64,000 bases of DNA from Cupriavidus taiwanensis (lineage in GTDB: Bacteria; Pseudomonadota; Gammaproteobacteria; Burkholderiales; Burkholderiaceae), in assembly GCF_900250075.1 (NCBI RefSeq), contig NZ_LT977070.1:124001-188000 (forward strand), written 5' to 3'. Within the stretch, counting starts at the first letter, position 1; every line of letters starts with the position of its first letter. The notes under the pieces are model-generated. The model was not told where the DNA came from and made no database searches. It saw nothing but the letters and a program-made list of their open reading frames with translations. The position numbers were made by a program, and so were the translations under genes. Below, in pieces: positions 54,601 through 63,338 of this stretch.

Positions 54601-57600
54601 CCAGTTCGATCTGGCCGGCCTGCTCCAGCGTCACCTCGCAGCGCGCGCGGCCCTGCGCATCGGTGCGGGTTTCGCACACGGTGCCAAGGTCGCGCGTCTC
54701 GGTGCGGTTGTCGTAGCGGTAGAAGCCGCCCACCACGCGCTTGCGCGCCGAGGTGGTGATGCGGGCGCGCGCGTTGATCTTGACCGGCGCGTCCGCCACC
54801 GGTTTGCCGTTGACGTCCAGCACCACGCCATGCACCGCCAGCTTCTGCTTCACCGACACCCAGGCGTCGGTGCGGATACCGGCCACCACCGCCGCCGGCC
54901 ATACCGGCACGCTCTGGCGCAGCGTCTGGATCTCGCCGTTGGGATCGGCAAAGCCGGCCTCGAGCACCAGGTCACGCGGCGCGTCGGTCTTGGGCAGCTT
55001 GCGCAGCGTCACGCTGCCATTGCCGTTCTTGTCCAGCGTCAGCGGCAGCTTGTCGGCGACCAGCTGCTGACCGTCGGCACTGGCGTCGCCTTGCTGGTCT
55101 TCGTCCATCTCCTCGTCGCCGCCGCTCTCGCGCTGCGCGCGCGGCGGCGTGAACGAGAACTCGTCGTAGCCGGGGAAGCTCACGTACTTGTCGCGCAGCA
55201 GCGCGGACACGCGCACCGGCAGCCCGGCCGCGCCGCCGCCGGACAGATAGTGGATCTCGACCCCGACCGGCAGTTCGGCCGGCGCCACCACCGGGCCGGC
55301 CTTGCCCGCTACCTGTAGCGTGCCGGCAAGCACCGGCAGGCGGAAGGCCTCGACCCGGAAGCTGCCGCTGGTGTAGCTGCGGGCGCCGCCGTCGTCGTGC
55401 GCGCCCTCGCCTTTCTGCGTCTCCAGCACGACCGTATAGACCCCGAGCTTGGCCGCCGCGGGCACCTGGAAGGTGCTTTCCGCGCTGCGCCCGCCGGTCG
55501 CGGTCTGGCGCCATTGCAGCGGCAGTTCGTAGCTCTGGCCGCTGCCTTCATGGCGGATGGTCACGCGCGTGGGCAGCGGACGGCTCGCCGGCGGCAAGGC
55601 AAAGCCCTGCGCGGTCTCGGCGCGGATCAGGTGCTTCATCGACACGGTTTCGCCGGCGCGCAGCAGGGTGCGGTCGAAGATGGTGTGGGCGCGCACGGTG
55701 GGCGTGGCGCTGGTATCGGTCGGCACGTTGAAGCGCCAGCTCTCGATGCCGCGGTTCCAGTCCGACATAACGAAGGCCATGTCGGCCTTGCCGCGTGCCT
55801 GCGGGTGCGTCGCGGCGATGCGGGCGGAAACGAAATAGCCCGACAGCCCGTTCTGGTCGCAGGCGCTCTCCGGCGCCGCGGCGAGCCTGGCAAAGCGCGC
55901 CACGCCGCTGGCATCGGTACGGCCTTCGCCCAGCAGGCGCCCGCTGCAGTCGCGCACCGCCACCGCGGCGTCGCGCACCGGCTTGCTGTCATCCAGCGTG
56001 GTGACCCAGGCCACCCCGCTGCGGCTGCCGTCGTCCTCGTTGCCGGTACTGCGGCCCAGCTTGAAATGCACGCCCAGATTGGTGACCAGCGCCGCGGTGC
56101 GCACGTACATCGGCGCGCGCTTGCCCAGCAGCGCCTCGCCCAGCATCGGCGAGGCGATCTCGACCACATGGAAGCCGGGCTCCGGCAACGGGATGCCGAC
56201 CACCTCGAACGGCCGCGGTGCATCGCCCGACGGCTTCGGCACCGCCAGCTTCTGCACGCCGGAGGCCCGCTCGAGCAGCGACACCGAGCGGGTTTCGATC
56301 GACACCGCGTTGCGCGGATTGTTGACGCGGTACGGCGAGCGGCCCGCCAGCACGGCGTCGAGCTCGCCGCGCGTATAGCTGGCCTCGTGCAGGCGGCGCA
56401 CCAGGCCCAGCCACTGCATCACGGCGGCGTCGTCGTCGACGCGCAGCTTCATTACGGTACCGGCCCGGGCCTGCACGCCGCGCACGGCAAGGTCGGCTTC
56501 GACATTGCGCAGCGTCACCGGCAGCAGCGGCGGGTAGTCCTGCGCGGACTTGCCGCGCGGCAGCTCGCCGAAGCGCTCCACCACGCCGAACGGCGCCGCG
56601 GCAAACTTGGCCAGCGGCGGCATCGAGGCCGTGGCCACCTTGAGCGGGAACAGGTCCGCATTGGCCAGCGCGCGGCCGCTGTCGTCCTGCAGCTTGCGCG
56701 GCACTTCGATGGTGAACTGCGCCTTCTCGGCGAACGGCGCGGCAAAGGTGAGTGCGCTGACGCTGGCGTCGGGGGCCAGGTCGGGGTCGAACTGCGGCGC
56801 GCGCGGGCCCGACGGCGTCTTCAGCACCACGCTCTCGGCCAGCTTGCGCGGCACCGGCGCGGAGAACGTCACCGACATCGGCCGCAGCGGCGTGCAAGGT
56901 GACTGCGCGTGTTCGCGCTCGCAGCTGAAGCTGGCGGTAAACGGCTCGCGCACGGTGTAGTCGAAGCGGCGTTCCTCGCGCGTGGCAACGCCCGACGGCG
57001 TGGCAATGCCCGCGCCCAGCACCAGCTGCACCCGCGCCGCGGCCGGCAACCGCTGCTGGCAGGCGAGCAGGTGCACCGCATCGGGCACCGGCTTGGCCAG
57101 GCGATCCCAGCGGATGGCCTCGAGCACGGCCTCGCGCTCCTTGCCGGACAGCAGCCGCACCGGAATGCGCTCGCCCAGCCCCTGCGCCTGGCACCAGGCG
57201 TGCTCGCGCACCGAGGCCGCGGTGGCGGCGCCGTTGAAGCGCAGCGCGAAGACCTGGTCTTCCTCGATCTCGCCGCCGGAAGGCCGGCTCGAGACCACGG
57301 TCGGGCCGCCGGTCTCGAAGCGGTATTCGGCCTTGCCGGCATAGGCATTGCCGGCCTCGCTGCGCAGGCCGGCGCGCATGCGCACGGTGCAGCGCACCCC
57401 TGGCGGCAGGTCGCTGGCGAAGTCGTAAACCCAGTTTCTGGCGTCGATCCAGCGGGCCTGGCCGCTGGTGCTGGCGCCGGTACAGGAAACCGCCGCGGGT
57501 GCCGTGGTCTGGACATCGCCCATCGGCACCATGGCTTCGTCGAAGCGGATCGCAACCTGGCGCACCTGCCCCACCGTGCCTTCCGGCGAGAACCGGCTCA

Positions 57601-57736
57601 CCTGCGCGGCCAGCGCGCCGCCGGCCAGGCTGGTCAGCGCGGCCACCAGGGCCACCGCCGCGGATGCCCGCGCCAGGTGCGATTGCCGTAGCGAACTGCC
57701 AAAACCCCGATCGGCTCGGGCGACGATTCCCTTCAT
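51656..57736 (-). CDS. Bacterial alpha-2-macroglobulin
   Basis: A giant 2026-residue periplasmic protease trap. The N terminus MKGIVARADRGFGSSLRQSH then LARASAAVALVAALTSLAGG looks like a signal peptide ending GALAAQ; there is no lipobox cysteine, unlike E. coli YfhM. MG-type domains follow. The thioester motif CLEQ is present (YPFTCLEQRASKAIGL, near residue 1548), so it belongs to the thioester-forming group that binds attacking proteases. The ATG is preceded by GGAGGATGG. It is first in a tight run with the YhhN gene and pbpC, and the pair A2M-PBP1c is thought to act in periplasmic defence and wall repair. Confidence 0.94.
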   Translation of the reverse strand: MKGIVARADRGFGSSLRQSHLARASAAVALVAALTSLAGGALAAQVSRFSPEGTVGQVRQVAIRFDEAMVPMGDVQTTAPAAVSCTGASTSGQARWIDARNWVYDFASDLPPGVRCTVRMRAGLRSEAGNAYAGKAEYRFETGGPTVVSSRPSGGEIEEDQVFALRFNGAATAASVREHAWCQAQGLGERIPVRLLSGKEREAVLEAIRWDRLAKPVPDAVHLLACQQRLPAAARVQLVLGAGIATPSGVATREERRFDYTVREPFTASFSCEREHAQSPCTPLRPMSVTFSAPVPRKLAESVVLKTPSGPRAPQFDPDLAPDASVSALTFAAPFAEKAQFTIEVPRKLQDDSGRALANADLFPLKVATASMPPLAKFAAAPFGVVERFGELPRGKSAQDYPPLLPVTLRNVEADLAVRGVQARAGTVMKLRVDDDAAVMQWLGLVRRLHEASYTRGELDAVLAGRSPYRVNNPRNAVSIETRSVSLLERASGVQKLAVPKPSGDAPRPFEVVGIPLPEPGFHVVEIASPMLGEALLGKRAPMYVRTAALVTNLGVHFKLGRSTGNEDDGSRSGVAWVTTLDDSKPVRDAAVAVRDCSGRLLGEGRTDASGVARFARLAAAPESACDQNGLSGYFVSARIAATHPQARGKADMAFVMSDWNRGIESWRFNVPTDTSATPTVRAHTIFDRTLLRAGETVSMKHLIRAETAQGFALPPASRPLPTRVTIRHEGSGQSYELPLQWRQTATGGRSAESTFQVPAAAKLGVYTVVLETQKGEGAHDDGGARSYTSGSFRVEAFRLPVLAGTLQVAGKAGPVVAPAELPVGVEIHYLSGGGAAGLPVRVSALLRDKYVSFPGYDEFSFTPPRAQRESGGDEEMDEDQQGDASADGQQLVADKLPLTLDKNGNGSVTLRKLPKTDAPRDLVLEAGFADPNGEIQTLRQSVPVWPAAVVAGIRTDAWVSVKQKLAVHGVVLDVNGKPVADAPVKINARARITTSARKRVVGGFYRYDNRTETRDLGTVCETRTDAQGRARCEVTLEQAGQIELVANARDKDGRTAQAATTVWVTRQGELWFGGENHDRIDLLPEKKSYAPGDTAVFQVRMPFRHATALVAVEREGIYQTQVVELHGSDPTVRVQVKPEWGPNVYVSVLALRGRLHEVPWYSFFTWGWRQPGEWWRAFRSEGREYAAPTALVDLSKPAFRLGLAEIRVGNAGHRLDVAVTPDKTSYPVRGKARVAIQVRLPDGKPAANGEVALAAVDQALLELMPNTSWDLLDAMLQRRGYGVETSTAQMEIIGRRHYGRKAVPAGGGGGKSPTRELFDTLLVWNPRVQLDAEGRASVEVPLNDSLTSFRIVAVADLGLGRFGTGSATIAATQDLQVISGLPPLVREDDRYRAMFTLRNTTRRAMTVQASARGTLLGNEAGLPAQTVQIPAGEAREIGWDVTAPALLAYARSGTVMWEVQASEQGAGGASDRIKVSQQIVPAVPVTVQQATLAQVAPSLSIPVKAPPGALADPAGKVRGGVQVNFQSSLAGGMPGVREWFRNYPFTCLEQRASKAIGLNDGAAWEALMAQLPSYLDANGLASYFPLNSDSDYGSEVLTAYLLAVTDEAARAGQALRIPDAQRAQMERGLADFVEGRIRRDSWSPAGGTQYLEVRKLAALEALSRTGHAQARMLGSIQILPAQWPTSALLDWTLLLTRVQDIPQREQRLAEAQQLLRSRLTVQGTRLAFSTERNDNWWWMMAGGDVNAARLLALASELPGWKDDAPQLATGLLGRQVHGAWGTTTANAWGMLAVTRFAQAFEKTPVAGTTRASISHAGDAARSFGSVDWARAQRSDGVAQGSVELPWPAGAEGGTLQVEQAGAGQPWATVRAMAAVPVTAPLAAGYRIQRTVTAQEQAVPGKWSRGDVYRVKLEIDAQADMTWVVVSDPVPAGATILGSGLGRDSAIATRGERRQGAAWPAYVERTPQAYREYFGYLPKGKVSVEYTVRLNNAGDFALPPTRVEAMYAPDVFGVAPNARLAVGARP

Positions 57737-57843
57737 CCTGCCATCCTCCGTTCCCGCCACGTTTGCGGCACCCGGCGAGGGTGACACGCACGCCACAAGA
57801 GCGCAAGGCCGCCGCGCACCGGCCAGGCGCTGCGGCAAGCGTT

Positions 57844-58344
57844 TCAGCGCAGGTGCGACAGCGGCAGCGGCCCCTCGCACTTGATCGCGGTCAGCACGAT
57901 GTTCGAACGCACGCTTTCCACGCCGGGCACGCGCATCAGCCGCTTCATGGTGAATTCGGCCAGCGTGGGCAGGTCCGGCACCACCACGCGGATCAGGTAG
58001 TCGGCCTCGCCGGCGACGGAATAGCACTCCTGCACCTCTTCCAGCAGCAGGATTTCTTCGCGGAAGCGCTCGATGATGGTGTCGCCGTGATGCGCCAGCT
58101 TGACGCTGACAAAGACCACCACGCCCAAACCAAGCGCCTGCGACGACAGGCTGACGCGGTACCCGGTGATGACCCCGTCGGCTTCCAGCCGCGCCAGCCG
58201 GCGCCCGACCTGGCTGGGCGACAGGTGCACGCGCTCGGCCAGCTGCTGGTGCGTGGTGCGGCCGTCGGCCTGCAGCGCGCTCAGCAGGGCGAGGTCATAC
58301 GCATCGAGGGAAACACTATGGGCCGCCATACACAAATCCCGCAT
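57844..58344 (-). CDS. Lrp/AsnC family transcriptional regulator
   Basis: A 166-residue regulator with an N-terminal winged helix (LDAYDLALLSALQADGRTTH then QQLAERVHLSPSQVGRRLAR) and a C-terminal RAM ligand domain (GEADYLIRVVVPDLPTLAEF). Two starts are possible, ATG at 58344 or at 58329. A TATAAT at 58365-58370 on the minus strand may be its -10. It is divergent from phhA, so it probably senses phenylalanine or tyrosine and controls the phh genes, taking the place of the PhhR activator of Pseudomonas. Confidence 0.9.
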   Translation of the reverse strand: MRDLCMAAHSVSLDAYDLALLSALQADGRTTHQQLAERVHLSPSQVGRRLARLEADGVITGYRVSLSSQALGLGVVVFVSVKLAHHGDTIIERFREEILLLEEVQECYSVAGEADYLIRVVVPDLPTLAEFTMKRLMRVPGVESVRSNIVLTAIKCEGPLPLSHLR

Positions 58345-58499
58345 ATCTCAATCCATGAATGCGCATTATATGCATGATCCATCGAAATCGAGCGGACTAT
58401 GCGGACAGATTGCGGCTTCCGGCGCCTAAACTACGCAGTAAATCCGCATCCATGCTGGCGCCAACGCAGCCAGCACGCATTCCAGGAGACACCAGCACT

Positions 58500-59429
58500 A
58501 TGTCCATCGCCATGGCCACCGAAGCCCCCGGCGCCTTCCAGGGCACCCTGACCGACAAACTCAAGGAACAGTTCGACGCCGGCCTGCTGTCGGGCCAGGA
58601 ACTGCGCCCGGACTTCACCATCGCCCAGCCGGTGCACCGCTACACCAGCATCGACCACGCCATCTGGCGCAAGCTGTACGAGCGCCAGGCCGAGATGCTG
58701 CGCGGCCGCGTCAGCGACGAATTCCTGCAGGGTCTGGCCACGCTGGGCATGGAAAAGGACCGCGTGCCGGATTTCGACCAGCTCAACGAAACCCTGATGC
58801 GCGCCACCGGCTGGCAGGTCGTGGCCGTGCCCGGGCTGGTGCCCGACGAGGTCTTCTTCGAGCACCTGGCCAACCGCCGCTTCCCGGCCAGCTGGTGGAT
58901 GCGCAAGCCCGAGCAGCTCGACTACCTGCAGGAGCCCGACTGCTTCCACGACGTATTCGGCCATGTGCCGCTGCTGATCAACCCGGTCTTTGCCGACTAC
59001 ATGGAGGCCTACGGCAAGGGCGGCCTGAAGGCGGCCGGCCTGGGGGCGCTCGACATGCTGTCGCGCCTGTACTGGTACACGGTCGAGTTTGGCCTGATCC
59101 GCACGGAGCAGGGACTGCGCATCTACGGCGCCGGCATCGTCTCGAGCCAGGGGGAATCGATCTACAGCCTGGACTCGGCCAGCCCCAACCGGATCGGCTT
59201 CGATGTGCGCCGCATCATGCGCACGCGCTACCGCATCGACACCTTCCAGAAGACCTACTTCGTGATCGACAGCTTTGAGCAGTTGTTCGACGCCACGCGC
59301 CCGGATTTCGCGCCGCTGTACGAAGCCCTGCGCGCGCAGCCGACGCTGGGCGCGGGCGACATCGCCGAGGGCGACCTGGTGCTCAACGCCGGCACCCGCG
59401 AAGGCTGGGCCGATACCGAAGACATCTGA
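58500..59429 (+). CDS. phhA: Phenylalanine 4-monooxygenase PhhA
   Basis: A 309-residue non-haem iron enzyme that hydroxylates phenylalanine to tyrosine with tetrahydropterin and oxygen. The iron ligands are visible: two histidines in DCFHDVFGHVPLLINP and the glutamate in RLYWYTVEFGLI. The biopterin-binding segment VPGLVPDEVFFEHLANRRFP is typical of bacterial PheH. No regulatory ACT domain precedes the catalytic core, as usual in bacteria. The ATG of MSIAMATEA is preceded by AGGAGA. It is followed by phhB, which recycles the pterin, after 186 bases. Confidence 0.95.
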   Translation: MSIAMATEAPGAFQGTLTDKLKEQFDAGLLSGQELRPDFTIAQPVHRYTSIDHAIWRKLYERQAEMLRGRVSDEFLQGLATLGMEKDRVPDFDQLNETLMRATGWQVVAVPGLVPDEVFFEHLANRRFPASWWMRKPEQLDYLQEPDCFHDVFGHVPLLINPVFADYMEAYGKGGLKAAGLGALDMLSRLYWYTVEFGLIRTEQGLRIYGAGIVSSQGESIYSLDSASPNRIGFDVRRIMRTRYRIDTFQKTYFVIDSFEQLFDATRPDFAPLYEALRAQPTLGAGDIAEGDLVLNAGTREGWADTEDI

Positions 59430-59615
59430 TCCGGCGCGCGCGCGCAAACCCGGGGCGGCCTGCCACACCGCTGCCCCGCCCTGCTCCATTCCCCGCTTTG
59501 TGAAACAATGCCGGCATGCCCGCCGCCCCGGCGCGGGCGGGCCGGCTGTCCGCATGGTGCGCATCCGCCGCACTGCGCGGCCTTCGTTTTTTTCAAGAAC
59601 CAGATCGAGCCCACC

Positions 59616-59915
59616 ATGACCCCTCTGTCCCCGCAAGCCCGTGCCACGCTGCTCGCCGACCTGCCCGGCTGGACCACCGTCGACGACCGCGACGCGATCT
59701 TCAAGCGTTTTACCTTCCACGACTTCAACGCCGCCTTCGGCTTCATGACGCGCGTGGCGATCCAGGCCGAGAAGGCCGACCACCACCCGGAATGGTTCAA
59801 CGTCTACAACCGGGTGGACATCACGCTGTCCACGCACGACGCCAACGGCCTGACCCAGCGCGACATCGACCTGGCCCACTTCATCGAGCGCGCCGCCGAC
59901 GCGGTGACCAACTGA
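59616..59915 (+). CDS. phhB: Pterin-4a-carbinolamine dehydratase PhhB
   Basis: A 99-residue enzyme that dehydrates the 4a-carbinolamine produced by PhhA so the pterin can be reduced again. Family marks are [20 protein letters not shown] then [20 protein letters not shown], with the catalytic histidines in ADHHPEW. The start MTPLSPQAR has no strong ribosome binding site (GAGC only). A weak hairpin GCCGCCC-tggc-GGGCGGC (59923-59940) follows. Functionally it completes the phenylalanine hydroxylation system with phhA. Confidence 0.93.
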   Translation: MTPLSPQARATLLADLPGWTTVDDRDAIFKRFTFHDFNAAFGFMTRVAIQAEKADHHPEWFNVYNRVDITLSTHDANGLTQRDIDLAHFIERAADAVTN

Positions 59916-59922
59916 TGGCGCG

Positions 59923-59940
59923 GCCGCCCTGGCGGGCGGC
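59923..59940 (+). terminator. Weak hairpin after phhB
   Basis: GCCGCCC-tggc-GGGCGGC with few T residues behind; a possible terminator of phhAB. Confidence 0.4.
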
Positions 59941-60078
59941 TGTAGGCCAACCGTAAGGAAGCGCGGGGCGGCGCCTAGTACAATCTGCGGCAGGCCCGCG
60001 CCGCCGTGTGGGCCGTGGGCCTCTTGCCCTCTTTGTCTGCCTGCCAGCCATGCCCAACGTCCTTCCCGAGCTGCCGCC

Positions 60079-60783
60079 ATGCGTATCCTGCTGATCGAGG
60101 ACGACCGCCAGATTGCCAGCGGCGTCGAAGCCGGCCTGTCCCGCGCCGGCCACCAGGTACGCGTCGTCCACGACGGCGTCTATGCCACCGAACACCTGCT
60201 GCGCGAGCAGCACGACCTGGTCATCCTCGACCTGGGCCTGCCCGGCATCGACGGCATGACGCTGCTGGCGCGCTACCGCGCCCGCAACCGCACCACCCCG
60301 GTCATTATCCTGACCGCGCGCGACGAGCTCGAAGACAAGCTTTCCGGCCTGAACGCGGGCGCCGACGACTACCTGATCAAACCCTTCGCGCTGCCGGAAC
60401 TGGAAGCGCGCGTGCGCGTGCTGCTGCGCCGCAGCCAGCATGGCGAGGCCGCGCCCGAGCGCGACGTGCGCCTGGGCCGGCTGCGGCTGTCCGGCAACGA
60501 TCGCCGCATGTTTATCGACGCGCGCCCGCTGGAGCTGTCGCCGCGCGAGTTCGCGGTGCTGGAACTGCTGCTGCAACGCCAGGGCCGCGTGGTCAGCAAG
60601 GCCCAGCTGCAGGACCACCTGGCCACCTTTGCCCACCCCGCCGGCGAAGGCGGCGATACCGTCGGCGACACCGCGATCGAGGTCTACGTGCACCGCGTGC
60701 GCAAGAAGCTCGAGGACAGCGACGTCGAGATCATGACCGTGCGCGGCTTCGGCTACCTGCTGCAGATCCGCGCCGGACAATGA
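60079..60783 (+). CDS. OmpR/PhoB family response regulator (QseB/TctD-like)
   Basis: A 234-residue regulator. The receiver domain shows the phosphoacceptor Asp in DLVILDLGLPGIDGM (near residue 51), the acidic pair IEDD at residues 6-9, and the conserved lysine in DDYLIKPFALPELEARV. The C-terminal winged helix includes SPREFAVLELLLQRQGRVVS and VRGFGYLLQIRAGQ. It is followed after 71 bases by its sensor kinase. A TACAAT near 59979 may be the -10. The signal is unknown. Confidence 0.93.
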   Translation: MRILLIEDDRQIASGVEAGLSRAGHQVRVVHDGVYATEHLLREQHDLVILDLGLPGIDGMTLLARYRARNRTTPVIILTARDELEDKLSGLNAGADDYLIKPFALPELEARVRVLLRRSQHGEAAPERDVRLGRLRLSGNDRRMFIDARPLELSPREFAVLELLLQRQGRVVSKAQLQDHLATFAHPAGEGGDTVGDTAIEVYVHRVRKKLEDSDVEIMTVRGFGYLLQIRAGQ

Positions 60784-60854
60784 CAGCGCTCCTGCCGCTT
60801 GCGCCGCCCGGCGCACGGTCCTGATCCCCGGCGCTGTCCCAGGCCCAAACGGCA

Positions 60855-62546
60855 ATGTGGCCCCGCTCCCGCACCTCCTCCCGAGTCTCCTGGCGCACCG
60901 CCTCGCGCATTGCAACGCGCAATGTGCCTCCCGCTTCCGCCGCGGCTGACCCCGGCGGCGCCCCGCCCGCATCGCCGCGCCAGGCCGCCCGCCCCGGCTC
61001 CAACATCAGCCTGCGCGTGCACCTGCTGCGCGCACTGGCCACGCCGCTGTTCGCGCTGGTGCTGACCAGCGGCTCGCTGTCTTACTGGCTGGCGGCGCAC
61101 TACACCACGCAGGTGTTCGACCGCGCGCTGTACGGGGTGGCCAACAATATCGCCCAGCAGATCCGCATCGCCGGCCCGCGGCTGGAACAGGACATCCCGA
61201 TGATCGCGCAGACGCTGGTCGAGGCCGAGGGCACCGACCGCATCTACTGGCGCATCCACGGTCCTGACGGGCTGATCGGCGGCATGGATACCTGGCTGGG
61301 GTACGGCACCGGCCAGACCACGCTGCACGATGCGCGGCTGTTCTACGCCTGGTTCAGCGGACGCCAGGTGCGCGCGGTGCGGCTGCCGGTGATGCTGCCC
61401 AGCGCCGCCGTGGACGAGCTTGGCACCAGCGAGGCCGGCAAGCCCGCGCGCGGGCCCATCGTGGTGGAAGTGGCGGAACTGCTGGACCGGCGCGAGACCG
61501 CAGCCAACGAGATCCTGCTGTCGGTGTCGGTGCCGCTGATCCTGCTGCTGCTGGTCGGCAGCCTGATCCTGTCGCACGTGCTCAAGGAAGAGCTGGTGCC
61601 GCTGCAGATCCTGGCCGACAAGCTCAACCGCCAGACCGCGCGCTCGCTGGCGGCGCTGGACGAAACCCAGGTCCCGGCCGAGGTGGCGCCGCTGATCCGC
61701 GGCCTGAACGCGCTGCTGGCGCGGCTGCGCGACGCGCTCGACGCGCAGCGCAAGTTCATTGCCGATGCCGCGCACCAGCTGCGCACGCCGCTGACCGCGG
61801 TCAAGCTGCATGCCGACCGGGCGCAGACCGCCGATTCGCTGGAAGTGGCCCGCCATGCGCTGCGCGAGGTGCAGACCGCGGCCGACCGCGCGGTGCGGCT
61901 GTCCAACCAGCTGCTGTCGCTGGCGCGGGCCGAGCCGGGGCTGTCGCTGGAACGGCTGGGGCCGGTGGAACACTTCGACCTGGCCGAGCTGGCCTTTGAA
62001 ATCGGCGCCGAATGGGTGCCGCAGGCGCTGGCGCGCCGTATCGACCTGGGCTTCGAGATCCTGCCAGGCCCCACCTTCACCGGCAGCGCGCCGGCGGTGG
62101 TGCGTGGCAACCGGCTGCTGATGCGCGAGGCGCTGTCCAACCTGATCGACAATGCGGTGAAATACGTGCCGTCGGGCGGGCGCATCACGGTGCGCGCCGG
62201 CGGCGAGGCCATGGGCCACCGCGGCATGGCGGTGGTGATGGTGGAAGACAACGGCCCCGGCATCCCGCCGCAGCGGCGCGAGGAAGTGTTCAAGCGCTTC
62301 TTCCGCGGCGACCGCGCCCCGGAGCCCGGCGGCGGCCGCGCCGACCAGGCGGGCGGGGCCGGCCTGGGGCTGGCCATCGTGCATGAGATCGTGACCCTGC
62401 ACCACGGCAGCATCCGCATCGAGGACGTGCCGCCAGCGCCGGGCGCTGCGACACAACCTTCCGTCACGGACAGCACGCCCGAGCGGCGCGCGGTGATGCG
62501 CTTCGTGATCCGGATCCCGTGCGAGCCGGCAGGGTCGGTGGCCTGA
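60855..62546 (+). CDS. Sensor histidine kinase (QseC/TctE-like)
   Basis: A 563-residue inner-membrane kinase. An unusual proline- and serine-rich N terminus (about 50 residues) precedes the first membrane helix LRALATPLFALVLTSGSLSY. A periplasmic domain of the 2CSK type (residues about 80-215) contains FDRALYGVANNIAQQIRIAG. A second helix (EILLSVSVPLILLLLVGSLI) leads to HAMP-like and H-box segments: FIADAAHQLRTPLTAVKLHA holds the phosphorylated His. N- and G-boxes are NLIDNAVKY and DNGPGIPPQ...GLGLAIV. It pairs with the preceding response regulator. The start is uncertain because of the odd leader. Confidence 0.92.
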   Translation: MWPRSRTSSRVSWRTASRIATRNVPPASAAADPGGAPPASPRQAARPGSNISLRVHLLRALATPLFALVLTSGSLSYWLAAHYTTQVFDRALYGVANNIAQQIRIAGPRLEQDIPMIAQTLVEAEGTDRIYWRIHGPDGLIGGMDTWLGYGTGQTTLHDARLFYAWFSGRQVRAVRLPVMLPSAAVDELGTSEAGKPARGPIVVEVAELLDRRETAANEILLSVSVPLILLLLVGSLILSHVLKEELVPLQILADKLNRQTARSLAALDETQVPAEVAPLIRGLNALLARLRDALDAQRKFIADAAHQLRTPLTAVKLHADRAQTADSLEVARHALREVQTAADRAVRLSNQLLSLARAEPGLSLERLGPVEHFDLAELAFEIGAEWVPQALARRIDLGFEILPGPTFTGSAPAVVRGNRLLMREALSNLIDNAVKYVPSGGRITVRAGGEAMGHRGMAVVMVEDNGPGIPPQRREEVFKRFFRGDRAPEPGGGRADQAGGAGLGLAIVHEIVTLHHGSIRIEDVPPAPGAATQPSVTDSTPERRAVMRFVIRIPCEPAGSVA

Positions 62547-62547
62547 A

Positions 62548-62563
62548 CCCGCGGCCGCGCGGG
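62548..62563. terminator. Hairpin in the gap between the kinase and SET-domain genes
   Basis: CCCGCG-gccg-CGCGGG lies exactly in the 26-base convergent gap; no real T tract follows in either direction. Confidence 0.45.
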
Positions 62564-62572
62564 TAGCGGCCC

Positions 62573-63088
62573 TTATTTGGCCTTCTTTTTCTTTTCCTTA
62601 GGCGCCAGCATGGTGCCGCGGCATTGCGGGCTGCCGCAGCGGCACTCGAATTCCTTCTTCAGCTTGGCGGTATAGCGCGCGTCGATCACCAGGCCGTAGT
62701 CATAGAACAGCTCCTCGCCCTGGGCGATATCGCGCAGCGCGTGGATAAAGACGCGGCCCTTCTTTTCGCGAGCCTCGCAGTTGGGCTCGCAGGCGTGGTT
62801 GATCCAGCGCGCGCGGTTGCCGCCGTACTTGGCGTCGATGACGCTGCCGTCGTCCAGGCTGAAGTAGAAGGTGTGGTTGGGATCGCTGGGATCGTGCGGA
62901 TGGCGCTCCAGCGCCTTCTTCCACGAGATGTGCTCGCCCTTGTATTCGATCACGCGCTCGCCCTCGGCAATCGGGGCGATGGCATAGACGCCCTTGCCGT
63001 GCACGCCTGACTGGCGCACCTCGATCCGGTCGCTCGCCGTTTTCTTGCTGCCCTCGCCCGCTGCCTTGCGCTTTGCCTTGTCCGCCAT
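62573..63088 (-). CDS. Bacterial SET-domain protein (putative lysine methyltransferase)
   Basis: A 171-residue protein with a full SET domain. The N-terminal IEVRQSGVHGKGVYAIAPIA then EGERVIEYKGE is the first SET motif; NRARWINHACEPNCEAREKK (RxxNHxCxPN) and EELFYDYGL are the cofactor and catalytic motifs; the post-SET cysteines CRCGSPQCRGTM close it. The ends are lysine-rich (KAKRKAAGEGSKK and KEKKKKAK). In eukaryotes such domains methylate histones; the bacterial target is unknown, DNA-binding proteins being a guess. GGAAAGG lies 5 bases before the start. Confidence 0.93.
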   Translation of the reverse strand: MADKAKRKAAGEGSKKTASDRIEVRQSGVHGKGVYAIAPIAEGERVIEYKGEHISWKKALERHPHDPSDPNHTFYFSLDDGSVIDAKYGGNRARWINHACEPNCEAREKKGRVFIHALRDIAQGEELFYDYGLVIDARYTAKLKKEFECRCGSPQCRGTMLAPKEKKKKAK

Positions 63089-63183
63089 TTGCCTTTCCGT
63101 GCTTTCGCCTGTTGTGCCTGGGTGGTGGCCGGTGCCGGCCGCCCGGCGCGATCGGGGATGATACCGGGGCGACCGCGACACGT

Positions 63184-63209
63184 ATACGTGGCAACGATAC
63201 GTGGCAACG
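63184..63209. repeat. Tandem 13-base repeat
   Basis: ATACGTGGCAACG twice in a row without mismatch, partly overlapping the GTATAC motif at 63182. Confidence 0.85.
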
Positions 63210-63307
63210 CTGACGTGCGTGGCTGCAGCCGGCACGAACGACGTATACCTCCCCTCCCCGCCGTGTCGCCGCACCCGGTATACGCCGCGCCCGTTTACCA
63301 CCCCGCA

Positions 63308-63338
63308 TGTGGATAACCCCGCCCCGATCTGTGGACAA
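63308..63338. other. DnaA box pair at the right end
   Basis: Exact box TGTGGATAA (63308-63316) and one-mismatch box TGTGGACAA (63330-63338) in the same orientation, 22 bases apart, which is two helical turns. Confidence 0.6.

Noticed and set aside
51599..55318. A 1239-codon open frame on the plus strand opposite the alpha-2-macroglobulin gene
   Set aside because: Its protein is rich in H, R, Q and A without domains, the usual mirror of a GC-rich gene; the minus-strand protein has clear A2M motifs.
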